Source: Eriocheir sinensis (lineage: Eukaryota; Arthropoda; Malacostraca; Decapoda; Varunidae). From it: a stretch of DNA of 64,000 nt. Numbering within the stretch: position 1 is the stretch's first letter; every line of letters starts with the position of its first letter. The translations under genes were made by a program, and so were the position numbers. Below, piece by piece: positions 11,140 through 22,835 of the stretch. The stretch is taken from contig NC_066535.1 of assembly GCF_024679095.1 (NCBI RefSeq), positions 4,631,274-4,695,273 on the forward strand, read 5' to 3'. The notes under the pieces were generated by a model. It saw nothing but the letters and a program-made list of their open reading frames with translations. It searched no databases and had not been told where the DNA came from.

Positions 11140-11620
11140 TTTTTTCCTGCTTTCCTTTCTTCCGTCCTTCCTTTCCCCTTCCTCCCTTCCTTAATTATTT
11201 TTTCTTCCTTCCTTCCCTTCTTTCTTCCTTAATTCGTTCTCTACTTCCTTCCCTCCTTCCCTAATTTTTTCTTTCCTTCCTTTCTTCCTTCCTTCCTTCA
11301 TTCATTCATTCCTGCCTTCCTTCCTTCCTTCCTCCATTTTCCCTCCCTCCCTCCCTGCCTTCCTTCCTTTCTTTCTTCCCTCCTTCCTTCCTTCCTTCCT
11401 TCCTTTTTTTCCTTCCTTCCCTCCCTTCTTTCCTCCCACCTTCCTTCGTTTCTCCCTTAGTTCTTTCTTTTCCTCTTTCATTCCAACCGTCCTTCCTTCC
11501 TTCCTTCCTTCCTTCCTTCCTTCCCTCCCTCCCTCCCTCTCTCCTTCCTTCCTTCCCTTCTTCCTTCCCTCCCTCCTTCCTTCCTTCCTTCCCTCCTTCC
11601 TTCCTTCCTTCCTTCCTGTG
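11140..11620. repeat. (TTCC)n/(CTTC)n tetranucleotide block
   Basis: About 480 bp of imperfect CCTT repeat contains many CCCT variants. Its minus strand gives the Lys-Glu-Gly-Arg frames seen here. Confidence 0.95.
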
Positions 11621-11689
11621 CTCGTGCCTGCCCCGCTAAGGAAGAGTTTGTCATGCAGCTCAAGTTTGACAGTTTCACCAAGTTTACTC

Positions 11690-11776
11690 AGAGGAGGAGG
11701 AGGAGGAGGAGGAGGAGGAGTAGGCGGCACACGTCTCTGATGCGTAAGTTTGCCATGCTCGTTAGCCAGAGGAATT

Positions 11777-11825
<49 letters not shown>
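11690..11825. repeat. (GGA)n and (CT)n arrays
   Basis: GGA repeats at 11690-11720 and a CT array at 11778-11825 flank about 55 bp of complex sequence. A short CAT array lies at 11909-11930. The interval 11930-12230 is mixed T-rich sequence with no recognised gene. Confidence 0.95.
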
Positions 11826-11826
<1 letters not shown>

Positions 11827-12230
11827 GCTTTTGTTTTCTTTTATTGTATTTATTTTACTCATTTTCTTTGCTAGTAGTCTTTCATCTCATCAGTATAATT
11901 TGACTCCCCATCATCATCATCATCATCATCCTTTCTTACTCCCTTTTCCTATCTCAAACGTTTTCATTAATTTGTCTTGTATCTCTAAAGTTCCCAGTCC
12001 CATTTTTTTATATAATACCCACGTACATGAAATCAGCACTTCGTTTGCTTCATCTTGTTTGGTAAAGCCTTTTGCACTTTCCTTTCGCATTTTCCTTTCT
12101 TTTTATCATATTTACTTTTTGCTTCTGTTAGTTCTTTTGGTTCTTTATATAAGTCTGACTGCGATGATACATGTGTAGGTGTATCAGAGTGGATGCGAAC
12201 GTCGGTGTGAGGGGGGGAGGATGTGAAGTG

Positions 12231-12445
<215 letters not shown>

Positions 12446-12505
12446 TGTTTATTTAGGGATAAGCAACTCGAGAGCTGAACATGTACATATTATATAGGGA
12501 GATCA

Positions 12506-12512
<7 letters not shown>

Positions 12513-12574
<62 letters not shown>
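12513..12574. repeat. Compound (GT)n(GA)n microsatellite
   Basis: GT units at 12513-12535 are directly followed on the same strand by GA units to 12574. Confidence 0.96.
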
Positions 12575-12577
<3 letters not shown>

Positions 12578-12651
12578 CCTATATAGTGTTAATGTAGTGG
12601 AAAGCTTGACATTATGTGGGCGTGTTGGGTGTCAGAAAGTGTGAGTGTCAT

Positions 12652-12717
<66 letters not shown>

Positions 12718-12723
12718 CGCGCG

Positions 12724-12761
<38 letters not shown>
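12652..12761. repeat. Compound (GT)n-CGCGCGC-(GA)n microsatellite
   Basis: GT repeats at 12652-12715 are joined to GA repeats at 12726-12761 by ACGCGCGCGCC. The alternating purine-pyrimidine run GT...ACGCGCGC is an unusually strong Z-DNA-prone sequence. Confidence 0.95.
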
Positions 12762-12764
<3 letters not shown>

Positions 12765-13099
12765 AGAGGGGGAAAGAAGGGAGGAGGAAGGAAAGGAAGG
12801 GGAAGGAGGAGAGAGGGAAAAACATGTCAGAAGGGAGAAAGATAAACGCACAGGAAAAGAGGAGGAAAAAGAAAGGAAGGGCATGTCTGAAGGTAAAGAA
12901 GGAGATTATTAGGGAAAGAGGATAGGAAGAGAATCGCACTGTAAGGGATGGAAGTGGGAAGGGGATAAGGGGAAACTGAACAGGGTAAGGATAGGGGCCG
13001 AGAGAGGAGACAGGGCTGGGATGGGGGAGGGGAGGGAAGGGAAAAGAAGGAATGGATCTATAGAAGCAGAGGAAATGAAAGACTAACAAGGAAGTAAGA

Positions 13100-13405
13100 A
13101 CGATGGGAGCATAAGGAAGGAAAAGGACATAGCCAAAGACATTCCCATTGACCATTATGCTATATGTTAAAGATGAGAGCATGGAGATGACATACACATT
13201 GACAGTCCTATTGGCCAGTGCGTAATAAGTTGACGATGGGAGTTTAAGGAAGGAAAAGGACATAGCCAAAGACATTCCCATTGACCTTTATGCTATATGT
13301 TAAAGATGAGAGCATGGAGATGACATACACATTGACAGTCCTATTGGCCGGTGCGTAATAAGTTGACGATGGGAGTTAAGGAAGGAAAAATACAGCCAAA
13401 GACGT
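13100..13405. repeat. 130-133-bp tandem repeat, ~2.2 copies
   Basis: AGCCAAAGACATTCCCATTG is repeated with a 133-bp offset (ATTCCCATTG at 13141 and 13274). AGCCAAAGAC occurs a third time at 13394, where the homology ends. The first two copies are nearly identical, so the duplication is recent. Purine-rich sequence lies upstream (12762-13090). Confidence 0.95.
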
Positions 13406-13619
13406 ATTATTTGGGTGATGTAAAGAGTAATAACAAAGAAGATGGGAAAAGTTTGTAGTGTGAGGCGAGTCAGTGTATCGTTGAAGAGAATGTAAAAAAT
13501 AAAAATAATAGTAATAATGATAAAAGACGGTGGAAGAAGGAAGAGAAAAGGATAGATAGCGGTAGTCTTCCTTCTCCTCCCTGTTCCTTTCTTCTTCCTT
13601 CTTTTTTTCACTTTTCTTT

Positions 13620-13925
13620 ATTTAGGGTTTTATTTTTTTCCTGTTTTTCGTTTTCCTGTTCGACTTCCTTCTTTAGTTTTCTTCTTCATATTCCTTTTTT
13701 TCCCTGTTTCTTTGGTTTAGTCTTCCTCCTCTTCCTTGTTCCTTTCTCCTTTCTTCCTTTCCTTTTTTATTTGGGTTGTTTTATTTTTTTCCTGTTTTTC
13801 GTTTTCCTGTTCGACTTCCTTCTTTAGTTTTCTTCTTCATATTCCTTTTTTTCCCTGTTTCTTTGGTTTAGTCTTCCTCCTCTTCCTTGTTCCTTTCTCC
13901 TTTCTTCCTTTCCTTTTTTTATTTG
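13620..13925. repeat. 151-bp tandem duplication
   Basis: CGACTTCCTTCTTTAGTTTT at 13661 recurs at 13812. The copies match almost exactly through GTTTCTTTGGTTTAGTCTTC. Confidence 0.95.
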
Positions 13926-13929
13926 GGTT

Positions 13930-14300
13930 TTATATTTTTCCCGCTTTATTTTTTCCTGATTTAAATTTTTACTGCTTTATTCTTTTTGTTTTATATTTTT
14001 CCTGATTTATATTTTCCTGCTTTATTTTTTTCCTGTTTTATATTTTTCCTGCTTTATTTTTTCCTGTCTTTTATTTTTCCTGCTTTATTTTTTTCCTGTT
14101 TTATATTTTTCCTGCTTTATATTTTTTCCTGTTTTATATTTTTACTGCTTTATTTTTTTCCTGTTTTATATTTTTCCTGCTTCATTCTTTTTGTTTTATA
14201 TTTTTCCTGCTTTATTTTTTTCCTGTTTTATATTTTTCCTACTTTATTTTTTCCCTGTTTTATATTTTTCCTGCTTTATTTTTTCCCTGTTTTCCGTTTT
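13930..14300. repeat. ~34-bp T-rich minisatellite
   Basis: Units alternate TTTTATATTTTTCCTG and CTTTATTTTTTTCCTG about eleven times. The array abuts the 151-bp duplication, whose own end contains the same GGGTTTTATATTTTTCC start, so the minisatellite probably grew out of that monomer. Confidence 0.92.
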
Positions 14301-14431
14301 CCTGTTTAACTTCCTACTTTAGTTTTCTTTTTTATTTTCTTTTTTTCTGTTTTCTTGGTTTGGTCTCCCTCTTGTCACAATCTCTCTTCCTGGACATCTG
14401 TTTGTTTACCACTCTGCTTCCCCTCCTCCAC

Positions 14432-14434
<3 letters not shown>

Positions 14435-14477
<43 letters not shown>
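14435..14477. repeat. (CT)n microsatellite
   Basis: A perfect CT array. T-rich low-complexity sequence without a gene follows to about 14760. Confidence 0.96.
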
Positions 14478-14482
<5 letters not shown>

Positions 14483-14939
14483 AGTTTGTTTTTACTGTTT
14501 TTCTTTTGTATTTCTCTTCCGCTCTCTCTAGTATTTGAATTTTTTGATATTATTTTCCTCTTTTCTTATTATTTTCTTCTATTTTTCTTCTTTTCCCTTT
14601 TTTTCTAGGGGGTCTGTTTCTTCGAGTCTCCATTTTCCTCTCTTTCTTTTTCTACTTTTTCTGTTTTTTTCCTTCTTCCTAGTGATTTTTCCCTTTCTTT
14701 TTGTTTTTATATATATTATTTTTTATAGTTTTTTTTTTTGTGTGTGTGAGTTTTAGGAGAGAGGGAGATATTGTTGTTGAAAAGTTGTTGCTTGATCAAT
14801 TTGCTGTTGTAGGATATACCGAGTTTGTTTGTGTTTCAAGTTTGCAGATTGTTCTCTCGGTGTTTGTGTTTGTTTGTTTTTGTGCTTTTTTTCAGCATAC
14901 TCTGTCCTCCAGCCTCTCCCTCCTCCCCCTTTTTTTATC

Positions 14940-15170
14940 CTCCTTCCCTTCCTTCCTTCCTTCCCTTCCTACCTTCCTTCCTTCCTTCCCTTCCTTCCTG
15001 ATTTCCTTCCTTCCTTCCTTCCTTCCCTCCTTCCTTCCTTCCTTCCCTCCTTCCTTCCTTCCTTCCTTCCTTCCTTCCCTTCCTTCCTTCCTGATTTCCT
15101 TCCTACCTTCCTTCCTACCTTCCTTCCTTCCTTCCTTCCTTCCTTCCTTCCTTCCTGATTTCCTTCCGGC
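14940..15170. repeat. (TTCC)n block
   Basis: A CCTT repeat is interrupted by three CCTGATTTCC and several CCTACC variants, which recur at intervals and suggest a higher-order unit. Confidence 0.95.
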
Positions 15171-15261
15171 TCCTTTCTTCTTTCTGCCATTCTTTCTTTA
15201 CTTTGTTATTTTTTGTCCTTCTTTTCCGTCAAGCTTTTTTTTATTGGAATCTGTATCTATC

Positions 15262-15413
15262 TGTCTCTCTATCTATCTATCTATCAATCTCTTTTCTCAT
15301 TATTTTTTCATTATCATCATCACTGCCATCATCACTACCACCATCACCACCACCATCAGAGCTCGATTTCTCACTTTCTTGTGGTGGTGATGGTGGTGGT
15401 GGTGGTGGTGGTC
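15262..15413. repeat. TCTA, CAT/CAC and GGT arrays
   Basis: TCTA tetranucleotides (about 15264-15290) are followed by ATC/ACC trinucleotides (15310-15358) and a GGT array (15381-15411). Confidence 0.92.
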
Positions 15414-15554
15414 ATTGGTAATGTGGACAATTTTACGTCCAAACTTTTGCCGGGAGGGTCATTAACGCGGAATTATGAGTGGTGAGGTGATGATGATGAT
15501 GGTGAGTGTTGAGGGAAGGGTATAGCTGAGGGGAGATGAAAAGGGGTAGAGAGG

Positions 15555-15770
15555 AAATGTGGAAGGAAGGAAGGAAGGGAAGAAGGAAAGAAGGAAGGAA
15601 GGAAGGGAAACAGGGAGGGAGGAAAGGAATGAATGAGTGGTGGATGAATGGAAAGGAAGGAAAGAAAGAAGGAAGGAAGGAAGGAAGGAAGGGGACGGAG
15701 GAAAGGAAGGAAGGAGTGGTGGAAGGAACGAAGGAAGGAGGAAAGGAAGGAAGGCTAAGAGTGAGGTTTG
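15555..15770. repeat. (GGAA)n block
   Basis: GGAA repeats interspersed with GAATGAATG and GGAAAG variants run in the opposite strand sense to the TTCC block at 14940-15170. The two could pair as an imperfect inverted repeat across about 385 bp. Confidence 0.93.
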
Positions 15771-15899
15771 GAGAATCAGAAGGAAAGTAGGAAGGAGGGA
15801 AGAAAGTATGAGATGAGTAGAATAGAAAAAAGGAGAAAGAGAAGAGAAAAAAGAAGAGAGAATAGAAGAGAGAAAAACACAATCTTGACCACCAAATCC

Positions 15900-17035
15900 A
15901 GTCAATCTCCTCTTGCCTTTCTCCTCCTTTTATATTCCCCTTCCGTCCCTTCCTCCCCTTCCTTTCCTTCTTTCCCTATCGCATTTCTCCTCCCTTTTCC
16001 TTTCTTTTATCGCTTCTCCCCTTTCTCCCCTTTCTATAATATTTCCTTTTCTCCCTTCTTCCTTTCCTTCTTTCCCCTATCGTATTTCTTCTCCGTTTTC
16101 CTTTCTTTTATCTCTTCTCCCTTCCCATCCTCTCTCCGTCCAATCCCCATCCTATTTTCCCCTCCGTCCCTTCCCTTTCCTCCCATCTTTATCCCTCCTC
16201 TCTCATCCTTCATACTTTTTATTTTTTTTATTTTCTTCTATTTCTTTTTCCCTTCCCATTTTCTCTGCGTTCTCCACAACTCCTTTTTCCCTTTCTCTAC
16301 CTCCCTTTCCTTCTTTCCCCTATCGCATTTCTTATTCCTTTCCTTTCTTTTTCCCTTTTTCCCTTCCCATCCTCTCTCCGTCGTCCCCATTTTCCTCCTT
16401 TTTTCCCCTTTTGTACCTCCCTTTCCCTCCCACCCTTTTCTCCCATCCTTCATCCCTTTCCTTTCTTCTGCCTTTTTCTCTTCCCATCCTCTTTCTTTCC
16501 ATCTTATCCCCTTCCTTTTTTTCCCCTTCCGTCCCTCTTCCTTTCCTTCTCTACCCTCTCGCGTCCCTCCTTCCCTCTCCTTTCTTCTCTCCCTTCGCCC
16601 TTTAAATCCCTTCCCTCTCTTTTCCGTCCTCTCCAAAGCGCCTCTTTTCCACTTCTTTTCTTTCCCTCCCTTCCTTGTTTTACCCACTTTTTCTTCCCTC
16701 TCCCACCATTCATCCCCTTTCCTTCTATTATCCTTTCTTCCTTTTATCCCATCCTCTCTCTGTCTCCACCTTTCTCTCTCCTCTCGTATCCCTTTCCCTC
16801 TCTTCTTTCTTCTATCTCCCTTCCTCTCTCTCCGTCGTCCTCTTTCTCCTCTTCCTCCTTTTTCTCTTTCCCTTCTCTTCCTTCTCTCCACCGCCTTCAC
16901 CACCCCTTCCATACTACCCTTTTTCTCACCCTTCCGTTCCCTTCCTCCTCTCCACCGCCTTCACCACCCTTTCCATACTCCCCTTTTTCCCTCCCTTCCC
17001 TTCCCTTCCCGCTCTCCACCGCCTTCCTTCCTCCG
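15900..17035. repeat. Pyrimidine-rich degenerate tandem block
   Basis: The plus strand is about 95% C and T. Weak repeat landmarks are TTTCCCCTATCGYATTTCT (about 15972, 16073 and 16313) and CTTCCCATCCTCTYTCYGTC (about 16124, 16363 and 16482). A late near-duplicate of CTCTCCACCGCCTTCACCACC lies at about 16890-16990. The 471-codon frame across it is a compositional artefact. Confidence 0.85.
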
Positions 17036-17039
17036 ACCC

Positions 17040-17265
17040 ATGCAGTATTTCCGATATTTCATTAATATTTCACAACGGATTCGTCAATACCCTCGCTGGA
17101 ATTGCAAATATCGGCGCCCTAATCCCGCAGCATATATAGCGGGGCGGGAAAACACTTTATTAAATTCTACTTCGCCCGCCTAAAATTTGCATGGGGCGGG
17201 ATTAGCACCTGCCCGGGGGACTCACCTGGCGTGTGCACCTGATCATGCGTATACCTGTTAATGAA
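17040..17265. promoter_or_regulatory. Complex island with TATA-like motif and three CACCTG E-boxes
   Basis: Non-repetitive sequence between pyrimidine and purine blocks contains ATCGGCGCCC, a TATA-like GCATATATAGCGGGGCGGG near 17130-17150 and ATTTGCAT, the POU octamer core. CACCTG occurs at 17206, 17223 and 17236, three E-boxes within 36 bp. I see no coding frame. It is a candidate enhancer or promoter by motif density only. Confidence 0.4.
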
Positions 17266-17349
17266 TCTATCTATCTACCTGGACTGATTGATTTGACTGG
17301 ATATGTTTTGATTTTATTTTTGTGTAAAGGTTTGCAGAGTAAGTTTTGT

Positions 17350-18125
17350 TTTGTTTTGATGGAAAAGAAAGGAGGAGAGAAGGAAGGAAGGAAGGAACAG
17401 GGATGCAAAAGAGGAAAGAAAGCAAGGATGAGGATAAGGAGGGGAGGAAAACACTGGGAAAGAAAATGGAAAGAAAAGTTGAGGATATTAGAAAGATAAG
17501 GAAGAGGAAGGAAAGAAAGAAGGAAGGAGGGTGGAAAGGACGAATAAGATAGCGAGTAGGAGAGGAGGAAAAAGAAGAAAGCAAATGGACTAGGAGGAGA
17601 GGGAACAAAAAGAGGAAAGAAAATGGAAGAAGAGGCGTATTGAAGGATAAGGAAGAGGAGAGGAAAAAGCAAGGAAAAAAGATGGAAAGGAGGAAAGATA
17701 TTATAGCGAGTGGAGGAGAGGAGGAAAATGAAGGAAATAATTGGAAAGAGTAGTTTTAATGGAAAAGGAGAGGGAAAAGAAGGCAGGAAGATGAATGAAA
17801 TGAAGGAAGGAGATAGCGAGCAGAAGGAATGGAGGAAAAACGAGGAAAGAAAATGACTAAGGGAAGAAAAATGTGGAAAGGGCAAAAAATGAACGAAAAT
17901 GCAGGAAAGAAATGGAAAGAGGATAAGGAGTTTGAATGGAAAAAGAACGAAAATGTAGGAAAGAAATGGAAAGAGGATAAGGAGTTTGAATGGAAAATGA
18001 GAGGGGAGAGAAGGCAGGAAGAGGAATGAAATGAAGGAAGGCGATAGCGAGCAGAAGGAATGGAGGAAAAGCACGGAAAGAAAATGAATAAGGGAAGAAA
18101 AATGGGGAAGGAGGACAAGAAAATA
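17350..18125. repeat. Purine-rich tandem array, 231-bp unit with 55-bp inner repeat
   Basis: GATAGCGAGCAGAAGGAATG at 17812 recurs at 18043, a 231-bp offset. Inside, AACGAAAATG at 17891 and 17946 marks a 55-bp duplication ending in GGAGTTTGAATGGAAAA. Upstream parts (17350-17800) hold more diverged monomers with ATAGCGAGTRGGAG. Confidence 0.85.
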
Positions 18126-18288
18126 ACAGAGACATTCACACGGAAACGAAATATCTTTACTGCGCTACATAGAAGATAAAACCGTCACTACGAGTTCCTT
18201 TTCTAGATGCGGTTTGTTATTTCTACGGTAGAAGAGAAACAGACATTCGGCGAGGAAGAAGAGGAGGAGAGGAACTATGGTCGGCTTT

Positions 18289-18499
18289 ATAAGACAGACT
18301 CGCTTCTCACATCACCTATTTCCAAAGGTCAAAGAGGGGGTCAGTCGGGTTCTAATGAGTGTTTCTTCAGGTTCATGGTACAGAAGAAGACTCACACTAC
18401 CACCAGGGTCATAAAACTACCCCTGGAAATGCCCACAACTCCTACGAAAGCCTTGTCAAGTATGTGTTCTTGGGTGGCAATACGTCTTTTAATACGACT
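18289..18499 (+). mobile_element. Dispersed TIR element family A, copy 1
   Basis: The copy starts GGTCGGCTTTATAAGAC. It contains the family landmarks CTATTTCYAAAGGTCAAAG, GGTTCATGGTACAGAAGAAG, ACTACCACCAGGGTCATAAA and ACTCCTACGAAAGCC, and ends near TTTTAATACGAC. Four further loci carry the same core (29061, 31330, 33334 and, reversed, 61703). It has no coding capacity. Confidence 0.85.
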
Positions 18500-18724
18500 A
18501 AATATCTTAAAAAAAAAAAAGAACCCACAACACTCAGCTACATATCGAAGACGCCAGTTAAAGATAAAAAAAAAAAAATGACGATCAAATTTAGTTTAGT
18601 GTGCGGTTCAAACACTTCAGGAATTCTCACCTCAGACGAAGAAAAAAAGAACAAAAAAAATAAAACGAATGATGGTTGTGGGCTATAAATTTTGGTCCAC
18701 CTCGAGGGAGTTATTTCACTGCTG

Positions 18725-19400
18725 ACTGACGTAGGGAAGAAAAATAGCCAGAAGGAGATGGAGGAAAGAGAAGGAAGAGAAGAGGGAATGAGAAGGAGAG
18801 AGAGAGAGAGAGGATGGGAAGGGAAGGAAAAAGGTTGAAAATCTGATGTTGAAACGATGATAAGAAAAGGGAAAAAGGGAGGAGAAAGGAGGAAGGAAAG
18901 ATGATGAATTGAAGGAAAGAGAAGGAAGAGAAGAGGGAATGAGAAGGAGAGAGAGAGAGAGGATGGGAAGGGAAGGAAAAAGGTGGAAAATCTGATGAGA
19001 ACGATGATAAGAAAAGGGAAAAAGGGAGGAAAAAGGAGGAAGGAAAGTTGATGAAATAGAAGGAAAGAGAAGGAAGAGAAGAGGGAATGAGAAGGAGAGA
19101 GAGAGAGAGAGAGGATGGGAAGGGAAGGAAAATGGTGGAAAATCTGATGTTGGAACGATGATAAGAAAAGGGAAAAAGGGAGGAGAAAGGAGGAAGGAAA
19201 GATGATGAATAGAAGGAAAGAGAAGGAAGAGAGAGAGGGAATGAGAAGGAGAGAGAGAGAGAGAGGATGGGGGGAGAAGGAAAAAGGTGGAAAATCTGCT
19301 GAGAACGACGATAAGAAAAATAGAAAAAAGGAGAAAGGAAAAATGATGAAAAGAAGGAAAGAGAAGGAAGTAGAGAAATGAGGGAAGAAAAAGGAAATAG
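18725..19400. repeat. 150-bp purine-rich satellite, 4 copies
   Basis: GATGGGAAGGGAAGG and variants recur at 18813, 18962, 19114 and 19266 (offsets 149-152). Each monomer carries AATCTGMTG, a CGATGATAAGAAAA stretch and, at the same place, a short GA run of 6-10 units. Purine-rich DNA continues to about 19735. Confidence 0.94.
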
Positions 19401-19849
19401 GAAGAAAGCGAAGAAAAGGAGGAAATAAAGGGAAAGAAGAGACAGAGGATATGAGGAGGAGGAGGAGGAGGAGTGTGAATGAATGAAGAGAGGAAGATAA
19501 TGAAAGAAAGACAGGGAATGGAAATACGAAAATGAAATGAAGAAGAAAAACGGAAAGAAAAGGGAGGAAACAGGTAAGGGGATAATAGGGAGAATGAATG
19601 AATGAGGAAAGGAAGGGAATGAAAGAAAGAAATAATAGGAAAATGGAAATAGCAAGGGAAGTAGAAAAGATAAGTGAAATAACGTTAATGAGAATGAATG
19701 AATGAGTTTAGAATGAGGAGGGAAGAGAAGAGAAGGAAGTAGGTGTCGGAAACGCCCCAGCGAGACCTTGTAAGTGAAATATATAGTCCGTCCTGAGGGC
19801 ATATTAAGGGGAGCGAAGGGAGAATAGAGGAGGAGGAGGAGGAAAGCGA

Positions 19850-19967
<118 letters not shown>

Positions 19968-20012
19968 TGTACAAAGGGAACGTGTTGAGACAGTTGATGT
20001 TTATTATGCTGT

Positions 20013-20014
<2 letters not shown>

Positions 20015-20064
<50 letters not shown>

Positions 20065-20139
20065 GCTTTTTTTTGTCACAACTTCTATAACTACTGAAAA
20101 GGAAAAAAAAAAAACAGTAGGAGGAGGAGGAGGAGGAGA

Positions 20140-20172
<33 letters not shown>

Positions 20173-20264
20173 AGAACGGGAGACTCGTAATTTCCAGAGG
20201 CTTCAAGAGACTGAAAAATACGTGGAAAGTTGACTTGTTATCTCACCTTGACAAACTTTATTTT

Positions 20265-20346
<82 letters not shown>
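20015..20346. repeat. (CT)n, GGA and (GA)n arrays
   Basis: A CT array (20015-20060), GGA repeats (20119-20175) and a GA array (20266-20346) follow each other. The CT and GA arrays lie 205 bp apart and are reverse complements, so they could pair. Confidence 0.95.
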
Positions 20347-20348
<2 letters not shown>

Positions 20349-20457
20349 CTGCGTGTCTGTGGGTAGTGATGTCTATTAGTTTATGGGTCAAGAAAGGAAC
20401 GAGAGAGAGAAGGAAGCCAGGTAATTAATGTCTGAGGTGCATGACTGACAGGTAACG

Positions 20458-21200
20458 AAGGAGGAGGAGGAGGAGGAGGAAGGAGAAGAAAACGAATAAG
20501 ATGGAGAGAAAGAGGAAGAATAATGATAATAAGGAGAGATGTAAAAAAAAAAAAGAGGGCGTTAAGAGGAAGGAGACGAAGAGGAGAAGAAAAGGAAGAG
20601 GACGAATAAGAAAAAGTATAATGATGATAAAGAGAGGAAAAGTACTAAAGGAGGGGTGTAAGAGGGAAGAGGCATAGAAGAAAAGGAGGGTGATAAAGAA
20701 GAGGTAGAAGATGAATAAGAGGATGAACAAGATGGTGAAAGAATAGTGAGAATGAGAGGTGGATAAAAGTAGAAGATAAGAAGGAGGAAACAGATGCACA
20801 GGAGGAAGAAGAAGGGAAGAGGAAGTAAAAGTGGAAGAGGAAAAACTTTAAGAGTAATAACAATGATAAGGAAAATAGAGGTGGACATGGAGGAGGAAAA
20901 AAGGTAAAAGCGATGAGATAAAGAGGAAAAAGAGGAGAAGAAAGAAGAGGAAGAGGAAGTAGAAGTAGAAAAGGAGGAACAAGTTGGTGACAAAAAGAAA
21001 GAGTAACAACAATGATAAGGAGAATAAAGGTGGAAATGGAGGAGGAAAACGCGATGAGATAAAGAGGAAAAGGAAGAGAAGGAAGAAGATGAAGAGGAAG
21101 TAGGAAAAGAAGGATTAAGTTAGTGACAAAAAGAAAGAACATACAATAATAGTGATAAGGGAAGAGTAGTAAACGAGGAGAGTAAGATGGAGGAGAGAAG
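20458..21200. repeat. ~149-bp purine-rich tandem array
   Basis: CAATGATAAGGA at 20861 recurs at 21010, with a weaker copy near 21149. Each copy is followed by a GGTGGAMATGGAGGAGGAAAA and GCGATGAGATAAAGAGG pair. Weaker earlier copies start at about 20560. All coding-looking frames here are Ser/Leu/Phe artefacts. Confidence 0.88.
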
Positions 21201-21216
21201 GAGAATGAGGACTATA

Positions 21217-21260
21217 GGAGGAGGAGGAGGAGGAGGAGGAGGAGGAGGAGGAGGAGGAGG
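21217..21260. repeat. (GGA)n microsatellite
   Basis: About 14 GGA units. Complex sequence with no recognised gene follows to 21580. Confidence 0.95.
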
Positions 21261-21579
21261 CTTATTGATGGATAGAGACATCTTACCCGTATACGACCCG
21301 CAAAGTTTAATGGGCAAAGTTTTGAGGTACAGCACAAGTTAAATCATTATGTTTCGCGCGGGGAGATGAGTCGAGGAGGAGGAGTAGGAGGGGAGTAGGA
21401 GGAGGAGAGTGTGACGTCATATGCTGAGGCAATGAAGGGAGGGACGGAGAGAAGTGGAGGCGAGGGCAAGGACACGAAACAAGGGTTGAAAGGGGACACC
21501 AAAACGGGACACTCTATAAAGGGGAGAGCAAGCAGACTAACCACGTAGAAATAGACCAACGAATAAGTACCTCTCTCCC

Positions 21580-22025
21580 CCCCTCCCTTTCCCTCTTCTC
21601 TAATCAAGGGTACAGTAAGAAGAGGCAGTGGGTTAGCGGTGAAGGTAGAGTGGTTAGTGGTGAGGGGGAAGGAAAGGCAGGAAGAGAGTAGAGTTGCATG
21701 GCGTAGGTTCGTTCTCCCTCTCTCCCTCCCTTACCCTCTTCTCTAATCAAGGGTACAGTAGGAAGAGGCAGTGGTTAGTGGTGAAGGTTAGTGGTTAGTG
21801 GTGAGGGGAAGGAAAGGCAGGAAGAGAGTAGAGTTGCATGGTGTAGGTTCGTTCTCCCTCTCTCTCCCTCTCTCCCTCCCTTTCCCTCTTCTCTAATCAA
21901 GGGTACAGTAGGAAGAGGCAGTGGTTGAGTGTTGAAGGTTAGTGGTTAGTGGTGAGGGGAAGGAAAGGCAGTTAAGAGAGGAGAGTTGCATGGTGTAGGT
22001 TCGTTCTCCCTCTCTACCTCCCTCT
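21580..22025. repeat. 144-150-bp tandem repeat, 3 copies
   Basis: CTCTAATCAAGGGTACAGTA begins copies at 21597, 21741 and 21891. Each contains GGCAGTGGTTAGYGGTGAAG, AGAGTTGCATGG and GTAGGTTCGTTCTCCCTC. The three are about 90% alike by eye. Confidence 0.95.
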
Positions 22026-22049
22026 CTCTCCTCCTCTCCCTCCCCGACC

Positions 22050-22370
22050 TGCTTGCCTGCCTGCCTGACACGCCCCCTCACCCTAGGAGTGCCACATACC
22101 AACTGAGACAAGCCAGCTGGTCGTGGAGTCGTGGTCGTTTTCGCGGGAGCTTAATATTCGCGTATCAGTGGGGAGCGGGGGTTAAGGGGAGGAGGAGGGG
22201 TAGGGTGCCATGTCCCCGTGCCCCTGAAATTGACACTGGCCCCCATTCCCGCTCCGCAGTGCCGCCGCTCTTGCATGCTCGCTCAGGCACTGCAATGGTA
22301 TCTAAATGTCCCCGTGTGGCCCTCAGCTCACCGCGAACCAGGCCGCTGCGTGAGTGATGTGGGGAAAGGG
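22050..22370. other. GC-rich complex island
   Basis: Non-repetitive sequence includes TGCCTGCCTGCCTGACACG, GCCAGCTGGTCGTGG and TTCGCGGGAGCTTAATATTCGCG. The latter contains the near-palindrome CGCGGGAGCTTAATATTCGCG. A 123-codon plus frame (21986-22357) crosses it but begins inside the upstream tandem repeat and resembles nothing known. It is a candidate regulatory island. Confidence 0.35.
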
Positions 22371-22379
22371 CACGGGAGT

Positions 22380-22835
22380 TTGAGGAGGAGCAGGAGGAGG
22401 AGCAAGAGGAGGAGGAGGAGGAGGAGGATAGGGAAGCGAGAGAAAGTTGTGACTGAAGGATGAGGAGGGTTAGAAGGATAGAAAGAGGAGACTGAGGAGG
22501 ACGAAGAACATTCAGGAAGGGGAGGAGAAGGAGAAGAAGAAGGAGGAGGAGGAGGAGAAGGAGGAAAGGTACACCAGGAGGGAGGGATCAGAAGAGGAAA
22601 ACGAAAAGTGAAGGAAGAGGAAGGGTTTAGGATCAAGAGAGTCGAGAGGGATTGGAAGAGAGGAGGAGAAGAAAGAGGAAGAAGAGGAGAAGGATAGGCA
22701 ACATTAAACACGCACAGAATGGTAACAGTTAAAGAGGAGACAGAAGGAAGAATAAGAAGGAATGAAGCGAACCAGGTGTCAGAGGAGGAGGAGGAGGAGG
22801 AGGAGGAGGAGGAGGAGGAGGAGGAGGAGGAACAG
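22380..22835. repeat. GGA-rich purine block
   Basis: GGA arrays lie at 22382-22432 and 22783-22830, with purine-rich sequence between. Confidence 0.92.

Noticed and set aside
15768..17183. 471-codon plus-strand frame
   Set aside because: It begins in the GGAA block and crosses the pyrimidine-rich block; Ser/Phe/Pro/Leu only until the last 50 codons, which merely run into the island.
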